From assembly GCF_046250185.1 (NCBI RefSeq), contig NZ_CP176469.1: a stretch of DNA of 64,000 bases. One strand, 5' to 3'. The position numbers were made by a program, and so were the translations under genes. The notes below the pieces were generated by a model, which was not told the origin of the DNA, searched no databases, and worked only from the letters and a program-made list of their open reading frames with translations. Positions 1 through 9,212 of the stretch are shown in pieces. The DNA is from Litorimonas sp046250185 (lineage in GTDB: Bacteria; Pseudomonadota; Alphaproteobacteria; Caulobacterales; Maricaulaceae). Each line of letters begins with the position of its first letter. The stretch's first letter is position 1.

Positions 1-558
1 CGCCGTTTTAGCTTTGATCACGGACATGTAATCCGCTTCTGTCATAGACACATTGCGCAGGGCCGCGAGTTGTTGCACTTCGCCTTCCGCAATCACAGAG
101 GACGCATTGGACAAAATGCCGAGCGCTTCCATGCTGCCCGTTTCCACCATGAGGTTGAACGCGCGTGCAAATAGGAAATCCCCCACAAGGATAGATGCGC
201 TATTGCCCCAAATCAGATTTGCAGGTTTTTTGCCGCGCCGTAGCGCACTCTCGTCCACCACATCATCGTGCAACAGCGTGGCAGAGTGGATAAATTCGAC
301 AGCGGCAGCGAGTTTGTGGTGGCCCGTGCCGTCATATCCTAACATGCGAGACGCAGCGACTGTTAAGAGGGGGCGCAAACGCTTTCCGCCCGCGCCGACT
401 AAGTGCTGCCCAAGGTTCGGAATCAAGCCAACTGGGCTTTGCATCCGCTCTAGGATCAGCGCATCAACGGATGCCATATCATCGGACGCCATATCCCATA
501 ATGTCTGCGCGGGGCTCAGGGCATTGTCGTCTTGTATTTGTGCGGGTGCGTTCACCAT
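1..558 (-). CDS. Polyprenyl diphosphate synthase (IspA/IspB family), 3' end cut by window edge
   Basis: Makes long-chain all-trans polyprenyl diphosphate by adding isopentenyl units, usually for the ubiquinone side chain. Reading the minus strand gives 186 residues from ATG at 558. The first aspartate-rich motif DDVVD is at residues 98-102, preceded by the family block around GGKRLRP. A ribosome site AAAGGTGG sits just before the start. The C-terminal half, including the second Asp-rich motif, lies beyond base 1. It is divergent from the DUF2007 gene, an arrangement I recall as common in alphaproteobacteria. Octaprenyl versus decaprenyl product length cannot be told from this part. Confidence 0.93.
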   Translation of the reverse strand, partial: MVNAPAQIQDDNALSPAQTLWDMASDDMASVDALILERMQSPVGLIPNLGQHLVGAGGKRLRPLLTVAASRMLGYDGTGHHKLAAAVEFIHSATLLHDDVVDESALRRGKKPANLIWGNSASILVGDFLFARAFNLMVETGSMEALGILSNASSVIAEGEVQQLAALRNVSMTEADYMSVIKAKTA

Positions 559-657
559 ACCACCTTTGTTTCTTGACCCTAACCTAGTGTGGGTTATGTC
601 AGGCGGCAAGAGGCAATGGCGTCACAGATGGCAGCTATTGCAAAAATGGAGAGCCTT

Positions 658-882
658 GTGATTTGCATCCTAAAAACCGTCAATCCCGCCACGCTGAACT
701 ATGTTGAGGCTGTGCTGAAAGAAGCGCAGATTGAATATTTCATCATGGATCAAAATGTGTCCATCATTGAGGGCTCGATCGGCGTCATCCCGCGCCGCGT
801 TATGGTGCTAGCAGATGATGCTGACGATGCCCGCCAAGCCTTGATCGACGCTGATATGGGTGATGAGCTAGTGCGGGTTTAG
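658..882 (+). CDS. DUF2007 family small protein
   Basis: A 74-residue protein matching the DUF2007 'putative signal transducing protein' family, with the typical EGSIGVIPRR stretch in the middle. The function of the family is not established. I place the start at GTG 658 because GGAGAG lies 4 bases upstream and the resulting N-terminus lines up with the usual family start. In-frame ATGs at 646, 628 and 616 would add residues not typical of the family. It lies about 100 bases from the divergent polyprenyl synthase and 40 bases before glyQ. Confidence 0.8.
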   Translation: MICILKTVNPATLNYVEAVLKEAQIEYFIMDQNVSIIEGSIGVIPRRVMVLADDADDARQALIDADMGDELVRV

Positions 883-921
883 CGCTTGAAATCTGGCGCC
901 GATTCAATACACATCACTCCC

Positions 922-1854
922 ATGACGCATGCGACCAAAAAACCTCTGTCTTTTCAGGATTTGATCCTCACCCTGCAGCGCTATTGGGCCGAACAGGGTT
1001 GCGTGATTTTGCAGCCATTTGATACAGAAGTTGGGGCTGGGACGCTGCACCCTGCGACTGTTCTGCGGTCATTAGGGCCGAAGCCGTGGAATGTCGCCTA
1101 TGTGCAGCCATCGCGCCGTCCCGCCGATGGTCGCTACGGCGAGAACCCAAACCGGCTGCAGCATTACTACCAATTCCAAGTGATTATGAAGCCCAACCCG
1201 CCCAATTATCAGGAGCTATATCTGGGTAGCCTCGAAGCCATCGGTATCGATATGGACCTCCACGATATTCGTTTTGTCGAGGATGATTGGGAAAACCCAA
1301 CGGTTGGCGCTTGGGGCCTCGGATGGGAAGTCTGGTGTGACGGCATGGAAGTGTCGCAATACACCTATTTCCAGCAGGTCGGCGGGCTCGATGTCTCACC
1401 CGTCTCTGGTGAGTTGACCTACGGGCTAGAACGTCTCGCTATGTATGTGCAAAATGTCGACAATGTCTATGATCTTGTCTTCACAGCGGCAAACGAAGCC
1501 AACGGCACGCCCGAAGTGCTTTACGGTGATGTATTCCATGAAAACGAAGTGCAGCAATCGACTTATAATTTTGAACACTCTGATGCTGAGAAAATTCTTG
1601 AGAAATTCAAATATGCAGAAGCCGAGTGTAAGCATTTGCTGGCGCTCGAAAAACCGCTCCCGCTGCCTGCCTATGAGCATGCTTTGAAGGCGTCACATCT
1701 GTTCAACCTCCTCGATGCACGCGGCGTGGTCAGCCCGACCCAGCGCCAAGAATATATCAAGCGTGTGCGCGATCTCGCCAAAGGCTGTGCGGAAGCACAT
1801 GTTGCGCGCGAAGCTGAAATGATCGCGGCACAAGCGGAAAGAGCGTGGCAGTAA
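922..1854 (+). CDS. glyQ: Glycyl-tRNA synthetase alpha subunit
   Basis: Catalytic alpha subunit of the bacterial alpha2-beta2 glycyl-tRNA synthetase, which charges tRNA-Gly in the cytoplasm. The 310-residue product has the expected opening (SFQDLILTLQ), the class II core around HPATVLRSLG and QPSRRPADGRYG, and ends in a helical domain. Length matches the family. ATG 922 is preferred; the TTG at 886 would add 12 atypical residues. The stop codon shares its last base with the ATG of the next gene (TAATG), so glyQ, the lipoprotein gene and glyS form one coupled transcript. Confidence 0.97.
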   Translation: MTHATKKPLSFQDLILTLQRYWAEQGCVILQPFDTEVGAGTLHPATVLRSLGPKPWNVAYVQPSRRPADGRYGENPNRLQHYYQFQVIMKPNPPNYQELYLGSLEAIGIDMDLHDIRFVEDDWENPTVGAWGLGWEVWCDGMEVSQYTYFQQVGGLDVSPVSGELTYGLERLAMYVQNVDNVYDLVFTAANEANGTPEVLYGDVFHENEVQQSTYNFEHSDAEKILEKFKYAEAECKHLLALEKPLPLPAYEHALKASHLFNLLDARGVVSPTQRQEYIKRVRDLAKGCAEAHVAREAEMIAAQAERAWQ

Positions 1855-2339
1855 TGATAAAGCACACTTTCCTTGCGCTATGTCTTATCGCTGCACCCGC
1901 CGCGCTCACGGCTTGCAATCCAAAGCCAAAGACGATGACTTACGTTGATCCGCAAAAGGATGCGCTCATTGAAGCCCGCGACAAGGCCCGCGAGACATTG
2001 CCAAAATTCTGGGAGATGTTGGACAACCCGCCCGCTGGTACATCTAATTACTCTGTGAAAGTTGCGTTCCCGACAACGGACAACTCGCTAGAGCATATTT
2101 GGATGGATAAGATCAGCCGCACTGACGGTCGCATGACCGCCGTTATTGCGAATGAACCATACGCTGTGGCGGACTTAAAAATTGGGGACCGCGTGAGCTT
2201 CGTTGAGGACGATATTTCCGACTGGCAGTATATGAAAGACGAAAAACTGTACGGTCACTACACGACCCGTACAATGTTTGACACGATGAACGCAGAACAA
2301 AAACGTCAAGTCAAAGCCCTATTAAGTGAAGAACCGTAA
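1854..2339 (+). CDS. DUF2314 (YegJ-like) lipoprotein between glyQ and glyS
   Basis: A 161-residue protein with a signal peptide and a lipobox, LTAC, with the lipidated Cys at residue 21, so it is predicted to be anchored in the cell envelope. The mature part carries the DUF2314 pattern: an EHIWM block, then NEP, GDRVSF and a terminal ISDWQY. The biochemical role of this family is unknown. It overlaps glyQ by one base and glyS by one base, both as TAATG, so it is translationally coupled to both synthetase subunits although it is exported. GTG 1845 is a possible but less likely start inside glyQ. Confidence 0.88.
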   Translation: MIKHTFLALCLIAAPAALTACNPKPKTMTYVDPQKDALIEARDKARETLPKFWEMLDNPPAGTSNYSVKVAFPTTDNSLEHIWMDKISRTDGRMTAVIANEPYAVADLKIGDRVSFVEDDISDWQYMKDEKLYGHYTTRTMFDTMNAEQKRQVKALLSEEP

Positions 2340-4540
2340 TGGCCGAATTCCTGTTTGAAATTTTCTGCGAAGAAATCCCAGCGCGCATGCAAGTGCGGGC
2401 AGGGCAGGACTTGTCCAAAATGCTAACAGACGGGCTGACGAAGGCTGGCTTGTCCGTTGACAATGTCACCACATTTGCGGGGCCGCGCCGCTTAGTTTTT
2501 GCGGCCGATATTCCGCTGCGCAGTCCCGATGTATCCGAAGAACGCAAGGGGCCAAAAGTTGGCTCGCCGGAACAAGCCTTGGCGGGCTTTATGCGCGCTG
2601 CTGGCCTGACAGATATTTCACAAGCCGAGATCCGCAATGACCCGAAAAAGGGCGAGATTTATGTCGCTGTGATGGAGAGTGCGGGACGCGATAGCGCGGA
2701 AATAATTGCGGAATTAATTCCCTCTGTGATGCAGAATTTCCCATGGCCGAAGTCTATGAAATCTGGCCGCTCGAACTTCCGTTGGGTGCGGCCTTTGCGG
2801 TCCATGATCTGTTTGCTGGATGGTAAGGTTGTCGATTTTGAAGTTGGCGGGATTAAGACAGGTAACACCACTGAGGGCCATCGTCGTTTGGGTAAAGGGC
2901 CATTCGATATCAATGACTTATCAGGTTATGTGAAAGCGTTGGAAGGGGAGGGGCATGTTGTCTTATCCCACGAAAAACGGAAGCAATTAATTATCGATCA
3001 AGCGCGGAAAGCGTGTTCTGATCAAGGCTTGGAACTCGTCGAAGATGAAGGATTGCTGGCCGAAGTTGCGGGCCTCGCGGAATGGCCTGTCGTCATTCTC
3101 GGCGACATGGACCCGCGCTTTTTAGAGCTGCCGTCTGAGGTCATTCGCCTGTCTATGCGGACGCACCAAAAATACTTCGCTGTGCGTGATCCGAAGACGG
3201 GAAAGCTCGCGCCAAACTTTATTGTTGTGGCCAACCAAGCCGCGCCCGATGGCGGGCAAGAGATCGCGAAAGGGAACTCTAAAGTGCTGTCTGCGCGCCT
3301 TTCTGACGCCGTGTTTTTCCAAAGCGAAGATCGTAAGAAAAACCTCATCGAGTATTACGATAAACTCGACACGGTGGTGTTTCATAAAAAGCTCGGCAGC
3401 ATCAAAGATAAGGCCGAACGCGTGGCAGCGCTGGCGCGGGAACTCGCCCCGAAAGTGGGCGCTGATCCTGACAAAGCGGAGCAAGCGGCGAAGCTCGCAA
3501 AGTGTGATTTGGTGACGCAGACCGTCATCGAATTTACGAGCTTGCAAGGGCAGATTGGCCGCCTGATGTATGAGGCTGAAGAGGGCGCTGACCCCGACAT
3601 CGCCGCCGCGATTGAAGACCATTACAAACCCCAAGGGCCAAACGATTCTGTCCCTACAAACCCCGTCGCCGTCGCCGTCGCGCTGGCGGACAAGCTCGAT
3701 ACCCTCGTCGGCTTCTGGGCGATTGACGAAAAACCGACAGGCTCCAAAGACCCCTTTGCGCTGAGACGCGCCGCGCTGGGCGTTGTGCGGATCATTCTGG
3801 AAAATGGGGTTCGGTTGAAACTGTTTGACGTGATCGTTTTTGCGAGATGCCAAATTCCAGGTGAATTAACAAGTAAATTTAGTGTGGGTGCAGAGAAATT
3901 AGTCGCTCAGCGCGAATTAGAAAAAGAAACAAACGCATTATTTGATCAGAAAATTAAAGACGAAGCGATTTCAGAACTGGGTGAATGGCACGATGAGGGA
4001 CAAAAACTAGATTTTCACTTATTTGCGTTTGTTTTAGATCGCATGGCCATTGATCTTAAAGATAAGGGAAGCGATCGTGATTGCATGATGGCGGTCATTT
4101 CCCGCAAATCTGGCGGCAATCTTAAGGATGATCTCGTCGCGATCGTCAACCGCGTGACCGCTCTCCAAACCTTCCTCGACACCAAAGACGGAGAAGACTT
4201 GCTAGCTGGCTATAAGCGCGCGGCGAACATCCTCAAAGCCGAGGCGAAGAAATGCGATTTACCTGACGGCGCGCCGAAACGCCCGTCTGCGGCAGAATCA
4301 GCGGCGCTTTATGACGCTCTTCAAACTGCGGGACCGCAGATCGAAACGGCTTTGGCGGCCGAGGATTATACCGCTGCGATGGAACATCTCGCTGAATTGC
4401 GCGGCCCGATTGATGCATTTTTCACACACGTTCAGGTTATTTCCGATGACACCGCTGTCAAAGAAAACAACCTTAGACTCTTGGGATTGATCCGTGATAC
4501 GGCGCGGCAGATCGCAGATTTCGAAGCGATTTCAGGTTAA
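2339..4540 (+). CDS. glyS: Glycyl-tRNA synthetase beta subunit
   Basis: Beta subunit of the alpha2-beta2 glycyl-tRNA synthetase, providing tRNA recognition, including the C-terminal anticodon-binding (DALR-type) domain. At 733 residues it is longer than the roughly 690 of E. coli. The body is well conserved (for example RTHQKYFAVRD and DKLDTLVGFWAI). The extra length lies in an AT-rich stretch at about 3840-4080, residues about 500-580, which has different codon use (many TTA, AAA, ATT) and a charged helical sequence. This looks like a lineage-specific insertion in the linker before the anticodon domain. The start overlaps the upstream stop as TAATG. Confidence 0.97.
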   Translation: MAEFLFEIFCEEIPARMQVRAGQDLSKMLTDGLTKAGLSVDNVTTFAGPRRLVFAADIPLRSPDVSEERKGPKVGSPEQALAGFMRAAGLTDISQAEIRNDPKKGEIYVAVMESAGRDSAEIIAELIPSVMQNFPWPKSMKSGRSNFRWVRPLRSMICLLDGKVVDFEVGGIKTGNTTEGHRRLGKGPFDINDLSGYVKALEGEGHVVLSHEKRKQLIIDQARKACSDQGLELVEDEGLLAEVAGLAEWPVVILGDMDPRFLELPSEVIRLSMRTHQKYFAVRDPKTGKLAPNFIVVANQAAPDGGQEIAKGNSKVLSARLSDAVFFQSEDRKKNLIEYYDKLDTVVFHKKLGSIKDKAERVAALARELAPKVGADPDKAEQAAKLAKCDLVTQTVIEFTSLQGQIGRLMYEAEEGADPDIAAAIEDHYKPQGPNDSVPTNPVAVAVALADKLDTLVGFWAIDEKPTGSKDPFALRRAALGVVRIILENGVRLKLFDVIVFARCQIPGELTSKFSVGAEKLVAQRELEKETNALFDQKIKDEAISELGEWHDEGQKLDFHLFAFVLDRMAIDLKDKGSDRDCMMAVISRKSGGNLKDDLVAIVNRVTALQTFLDTKDGEDLLAGYKRAANILKAEAKKCDLPDGAPKRPSAAESAALYDALQTAGPQIETALAAEDYTAAMEHLAELRGPIDAFFTHVQVISDDTAVKENNLRLLGLIRDTARQIADFEAISG

Positions 4541-4559
4541 AGTGACAAGGATTTAGGTC

Positions 4560-7232
4560 ATGACACAATGGGTTTACGCATTCGGCGGTGGGTCAGCCGA
4601 GGGCGACACATCCATGAAAAACCTGCTCGGCGGAAAGGGCGCTAACCTCGCAGAAATGGCCTCACTCGGCCTACCTGTGCCGCCCGGCTTCACGATGACG
4701 ACAGAGGTCTGCACGACCTATTATAAAAACGGCGAACAATATCCCGATGATCTCGATCCACAAGTCGAAGCGGGCCTCGCTCATATCGAAAAACTGACGG
4801 ACAAAGTCTTTGGCGACGCAGAAAATCCGCTGCTCGTCTCTGTGAGGTCTGGCGCGCGCGCATCAATGCCTGGGATGATGGACACAGTTCTAAACCTTGG
4901 CTTGAACGACGAGACGGTTGAAGGCCTCGCCAAACTCTCTGGTGATCGTCGTTTTGCGTTTGACAGTTACCGCCGCTTTATCACCATGTATGCGGACGTT
5001 GTGTTGGGTGTGCATCACCACACTTTTGAAGACATCCTAGAGACGTTCAAAGACAATCGCGGCTACATGCTCGATACAGAACTGAACGCCGAAGATTGGG
5101 AAACGCTGGTTGGGCGGTTCAAAGACGCGGCCAAGCGAGAGTTAGGCTATGATTTCCCACAAGACCCGCGTGTGCAGTTACAAGGCGCGATTGACGCGGT
5201 CTTTGGCAGCTGGATGAATGATCGCGCTGTCGTCTATCGCCGCCTCAACGACATTCCCGCCGCGTGGGGTACGGCCGTGAATGTGCAGGCAATGGTGTTT
5301 GGCAATATGGGCGAAACGTCCGCGACAGGAGTCGCTTTCACCCGCGACCCCTCGACGGGCGAGAACACTTATTACGGGGAATTCCTGATCAATGCTCAGG
5401 GTGAAGACGTCGTTGCAGGCATCCGCACGCCGCAAACGCTCACGAAAGTCGCGCGGGAGAATATGGGCGACGAAGCGCCGTCTATGGAAGAAGCCATGCC
5501 AGACGTCTACGCACAGCTAGCGGAGACCTTCGTGTCGCTAGAAGCGCATTACCGCGACATGCAGGATATCGAGTTCACAGTCGAGCGCGGCAAGCTTTGG
5601 ATGCTGCAAACGCGGACAGGGAAACGGACTGCGCGGGCGGCGTTAAAAATCGCGGTAGATATGGCTGCAGCAGGTCAAATATCACAGGACGAAGCCTTGA
5701 TGCGCGTTGATGCGCTGTCTTTGGATCAGCTATTGCATCCGACGTTATCTCCCGATGCGCCGCGCGATATTATCGCCTCAGGCCTCCCAGCATCACCAGG
5801 CGCGGCGATTGGCGAAGTCGTATTTACTTCTGACGAGGCGGAAGCGCTCAAAAAAGCGGGCCACAAAGTCATTTTGGTGCGCACGGAAACCTCGCCCGAA
5901 GACATTCACGGCATGCACGCTGCGGAAGCGATTGTGACCGCTCGCGGTGGCATGACCTCTCATGCGGCAGTGGTCGCGCGGGGCATGGGAAAGCCTTGCG
6001 TATCTGGCGCTGGCACTATTCGCATTGATCTGGCCGCGCAGGAATTTTCTGTCATGGGCCGTGTCGTCAAGAAAGGCGAGACGGTCACAGTGGACGGCGC
6101 TACGGGGCATGTTTTTGCAGGCGAGGTCGAGATGATCCAGCCCGAACTGTCAGGAGATTTCGCCAAGATCATGGCTTGGGCAGACGAGGCCCGCACGCTA
6201 GGTATTCGCACAAATGCGGAGACGCCGCTGGATGTGCAAACTGCTAAAGACTTCGGCGCAGAAGGTATTGGCCTCTGCCGCACTGAGCATATGTTCTTCG
6301 AAGAAAGCCGCCTCGGTAATTTCCGCGAGATGATACTGGCGACAGATAAAGACGGTCGAGAAGCTGCTTTGGCGAAGATTTTGCCTGTACAGACGGATGA
6401 TTTCGCAGCGATTTTCCGGATTATGGCTAAGGACGGGCAAAGCCTGCCTTGTACGATCCGCTTGCTCGACCCGCCGTTACATGAATTCCTCCCACATGAA
6501 GAAGCGGATATTCAGACGGTCGCTGATACGCTGGGCGTCTCTGCGCGGGAACTCATGTCGCGTGCGCGGGAATTGGCCGAAACCAATCCGATGCTGGGTC
6601 ATCGCGGTTGCCGACTAGGCATCAGCTATCCCGAAATTTACGAGATGCAAGCCCGCGCGATTTTTGAAGCGCAGAAACAGGTCGCGAGCGAGAGCGGTGT
6701 GACACCGATTGCTGAAATCATGATCCCGCTCGTGTCATCCGCGAAGGAGTTGGAAATCTTGAAGGCTGCGATTGACAGAATTGCCCAAGATGTGGGCGCT
6801 CTGGATTATTCCGTCGGCACGATGATCGAATTGCCGCGTGCGGCGTTGAGGGCAGGCGACATTGCCGAACACGCGGCATTTTTCAGTTTCGGCACGAATG
6901 ACCTGACGCAGACGACATTCGGCCTGTCTCGCGATGATGCTGGTCGCTTTTTGCCTGACTATGTGCGGGCGGGAATTATTGAAAAAGATCCTTTCGTGAC
7001 GCTAGACCAAGACGGTGTTGGCGACTTGATTTCGATTGCCGTTGAGCGCGGGACTGCCGTCAACAAAGACTTGAAACTCGGCATTTGCGGCGAGCATGGC
7101 GGTGATCCAGCCTCCATCCGATTCTGTCACAATGCGGGACTCAAATATGTATCATGCAGCCCCTATCGCGTCCCGATTGCGCGCTTGGCGGCGGCGCAAG
7201 CTGCGATTGCGTCGAAAATTGCAGCCCATTAG
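4560..7232 (+). CDS. ppdK: Pyruvate, phosphate dikinase
   Basis: Interconverts pyruvate, ATP and phosphate with phosphoenolpyruvate, AMP and pyrophosphate. It serves gluconeogenesis from C3 acids, or glycolysis in the reverse direction. The 890-residue protein has the N-terminal ATP-grasp domain (GGKGANLAEM near residue 25), the swivelling phosphohistidine domain (GGMTSHAAVV, catalytic His468) and the C-terminal TIM-barrel PEP/pyruvate domain with GICGEHGGDP (catalytic Cys843). It starts 19 bases after glyS, so it may be read through from the gly operon. Together with maeB it gives the cell a route from malate through pyruvate to PEP, which fits growth on fatty acids. Confidence 0.98.
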   Translation: MTQWVYAFGGGSAEGDTSMKNLLGGKGANLAEMASLGLPVPPGFTMTTEVCTTYYKNGEQYPDDLDPQVEAGLAHIEKLTDKVFGDAENPLLVSVRSGARASMPGMMDTVLNLGLNDETVEGLAKLSGDRRFAFDSYRRFITMYADVVLGVHHHTFEDILETFKDNRGYMLDTELNAEDWETLVGRFKDAAKRELGYDFPQDPRVQLQGAIDAVFGSWMNDRAVVYRRLNDIPAAWGTAVNVQAMVFGNMGETSATGVAFTRDPSTGENTYYGEFLINAQGEDVVAGIRTPQTLTKVARENMGDEAPSMEEAMPDVYAQLAETFVSLEAHYRDMQDIEFTVERGKLWMLQTRTGKRTARAALKIAVDMAAAGQISQDEALMRVDALSLDQLLHPTLSPDAPRDIIASGLPASPGAAIGEVVFTSDEAEALKKAGHKVILVRTETSPEDIHGMHAAEAIVTARGGMTSHAAVVARGMGKPCVSGAGTIRIDLAAQEFSVMGRVVKKGETVTVDGATGHVFAGEVEMIQPELSGDFAKIMAWADEARTLGIRTNAETPLDVQTAKDFGAEGIGLCRTEHMFFEESRLGNFREMILATDKDGREAALAKILPVQTDDFAAIFRIMAKDGQSLPCTIRLLDPPLHEFLPHEEADIQTVADTLGVSARELMSRARELAETNPMLGHRGCRLGISYPEIYEMQARAIFEAQKQVASESGVTPIAEIMIPLVSSAKELEILKAAIDRIAQDVGALDYSVGTMIELPRAALRAGDIAEHAAFFSFGTNDLTQTTFGLSRDDAGRFLPDYVRAGIIEKDPFVTLDQDGVGDLISIAVERGTAVNKDLKLGICGEHGGDPASIRFCHNAGLKYVSCSPYRVPIARLAAAQAAIASKIAAH

Positions 7233-7449
7233 GGTGTAAATTCTAATTAGCCTCCCTATCTAAGCGTTCATGATTAGAGCGTTCAGGCCATGTTTTGCCT
7301 GAATATAGGGCTGAAACAGGCTGAAATTAGGATACGATTAACTCTAACCTGTATTTCGCTGTGGCGCGATAGCCACAGTTGGAACGATTCTTCCATAGGA
7401 ACGGTTGAGAAGAGTTGTTGGATACGGGCTAGGGCTGTAAGGAGCGCAC

Positions 7450-8187
7450 ATGCGCAATAAACGCACATCATATGCTGGCTGGGGCCTTGCACTATTTGCT
7501 ATCGGAACAGCGTCAGTGGCGCTGCCTGCGGTTGCGGGTCAGGCTGCCGACTTGCGCGAAGCCAGTATCTGGCAAGATAAAGCTATCGCATTTCAATTCC
7601 AAACTTTACCCGTGATTACTACGTCTGAATTGCCAACGAAATTAGGCGAAATTTTGACGGATTCGCCGTTAAAAGCCGATTATGCGGCAACAGAGCCCTT
7701 TATCACGCTGACATCTGATTTGCGCCGTGCGGCTTCGACAGAAATGGCGGAGCTACAATGCTTGTCTGAAGCGATCTATTATGAAGCGCGGTCGGAATCG
7801 CGCTCTGGACAACTGGCCGTGGCCGAAGTCGTTCACAACCGCGTTAAAAGCAAACATTACCCCAATACGATCTGCGGCGTGGTCTATCAGGGATCACAAC
7901 GTAATACGGGCTGCCAATTCTCTTTCACTTGCGATGGATCAATGGACATAGCGCCCAAAGGCCGCGCTTGGGCTCGCTCACAAAGTATGGCGAAAGTCAG
8001 CATGATCGGCGCGCATAAACGCTACACAGATCGCGCCACGCATTATCATACCGTTGAAGTGTCCCCAAAATGGGCCCCAGATTTGCGATTTGAAAAGCAG
8101 ATCGGCGAGCATTTATTCTATAGCTATAAATGGCGCGAACGCCCTGCGCCTGTCGTGACAGTCTCCGTCGCACCGCCCGCACCGTAA
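7450..8187 (+). CDS. Cell-wall hydrolase, SleB-type (Hydrolase_2), secreted
   Basis: A 245-residue exported protein. The N-terminus has a positively charged start and a hydrophobic segment ending near residue 30 (likely cleavage after AVAG). The C-terminal half carries the SleB/Hydrolase_2 domain: CLSEAIYYEARSES at residues 104-117, then VVHNRVKS and a CQFSFTCDG block, with the Glu in this domain the expected catalytic acid. The family cleaves peptidoglycan; in non-spore-formers it is taken to act in wall remodelling. A ribosome site AAGGAG lies just upstream. It is a single-gene unit with about 217 bases of leader. Confidence 0.88.
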   Translation: MRNKRTSYAGWGLALFAIGTASVALPAVAGQAADLREASIWQDKAIAFQFQTLPVITTSELPTKLGEILTDSPLKADYAATEPFITLTSDLRRAASTEMAELQCLSEAIYYEARSESRSGQLAVAEVVHNRVKSKHYPNTICGVVYQGSQRNTGCQFSFTCDGSMDIAPKGRAWARSQSMAKVSMIGAHKRYTDRATHYHTVEVSPKWAPDLRFEKQIGEHLFYSYKWRERPAPVVTVSVAPPAP

Positions 8188-8255
8188 GTTCTACGCTTTG
8201 GGACATTTTTGTCCGCCCCAAATGAACCTTTTTGCTGCTTTGACTGACTTAGGTT

Positions 8256-8840
8256 ATGTCAGTCAGGAAAAGAGCGCATGTGGCCAGCAAGGTAGACAGT
8301 CAAACAAAAGCCAAAAATAAAGCCAAGGCGCTTGACGCCTATCAGGCATTGTTGGCGTCCCATGGCGACCGCTATGCATTTGAGCAACTCTATAGACGCT
8401 GGCACGCACGGTTATTGCGATTTGCGATGCGGCAGTCTGGCGATGTCGATTTGGCGCAGGATATTCTCCAAGACGCCGCGCTAGCGATGGCCAAAAATAT
8501 TCACCGCCTCAAAGATCCAGAGCACTTCTCGGCTTGGGCCTATACTATTTTGCGCCGCCGCGCAGCTGACCACATCAAGAGGCGGATTAAGCAGCGCAAA
8601 CTGAACGAAGATATTGCTGCGATGCCGCCCCCTGATATGTCCGATGCGGGCGAGGACTTGGCTTTGCGCAATGCCCTGGTGCACCTGCCCAAGAATGACA
8701 GCTTATTGCTGACTATGTTTTACGTTGACGGACTGACTGGGGCTGAGCTCGGTGCAGCGCTCGGCGTCCCGATAGGCACGATTAAGTCACGCCTGTTTAA
8801 AGCGCGTCAACGCCTCAAGCATATCTATGAAACCCAATGA
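8256..8840 (+). CDS. ECF-type RNA polymerase sigma factor
   Basis: A 194-residue sigma-70 family protein of the extracytoplasmic-function type. Region 2 is visible around SGDVDLAQDILQDAALAM and WAYTILRRRAADHIKRR, and region 4 with its helix-turn-helix is LTGAELGAALGVPIGTIKSR near the C-terminus. A 30-residue Lys/Ala-rich lead precedes region 2. The start is uncertain: ATG 8256 has little Shine-Dalgarno, while GTG 8280 has AGGAAAAGAG upstream and would give 186 residues. The next gene, 12 bases downstream, encodes a small membrane protein in the position usually held by an anti-sigma factor. Confidence 0.92.
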   Translation: MSVRKRAHVASKVDSQTKAKNKAKALDAYQALLASHGDRYAFEQLYRRWHARLLRFAMRQSGDVDLAQDILQDAALAMAKNIHRLKDPEHFSAWAYTILRRRAADHIKRRIKQRKLNEDIAAMPPPDMSDAGEDLALRNALVHLPKNDSLLLTMFYVDGLTGAELGAALGVPIGTIKSRLFKARQRLKHIYETQ

Positions 8841-8852
8841 AAGGAGATGATC

Positions 8853-9212
8853 ATGTCAAATTTTGATCAAAAATTACAAGACCTACTGAGCGAGGAAGAT
8901 GAGGCCTATATCGATAAGGCTATTAATAATAAGGGGTATTACGAGGAGGCCTTTGGTAGCTTGAAAGGTCAAGGCAGCGGTTTGTTTATGATGACTTGGG
9001 GCGGAATTATAATCGCCGGATTGGCTTTGATTTATTGTATTGTGCGCATGTTCCAAGCCACTGATCTGCGTCAGATAATTCTGTTTGCTACATTTGCGAT
9101 CTTGTTAAATTCTGCCCAAATCGCCTTGAAACTTTGGTTCAATATGCGTCTCAATCGCCAAGCGCTTATGCGGGAAATGAAGCGCTTGCAGCTTGCTATT
9201 GCGCGGGATTAG
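8853..9212 (+). CDS. Small two-helix membrane protein downstream of ECF sigma (DUF6768-like, tentative)
   Basis: A 119-residue protein: a soluble acidic N-terminus (about 45 residues), two hydrophobic segments around residues 47-67 and 74-94, and a basic C-terminus. AAGGAG at 8841-8846 favours ATG 8853 over ATG 8847. It resembles small alphaproteobacterial membrane proteins I associate with DUF6768, which often follow sigma genes; I cannot confirm this without a search. The location suggests it may tether or restrain the sigma factor, but there is no ZAS zinc motif (HxxxCxxC), so a classical zinc anti-sigma is excluded. Confidence 0.75.
   Translation: MSNFDQKLQDLLSEEDEAYIDKAINNKGYYEEAFGSLKGQGSGLFMMTWGGIIIAGLALIYCIVRMFQATDLRQIILFATFAILLNSAQIALKLWFNMRLNRQALMREMKRLQLAIARD

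Noticed and set aside
53..661. 202-codon open frame on the plus strand
   Set aside because: Antisense to the polyprenyl synthase, whose DDVVD motif and ribosome site are on the minus strand.
3122..3853. 243-codon open frame antisense to glyS
   Set aside because: Shadow of glyS; His/Arg-rich and without domain signals.
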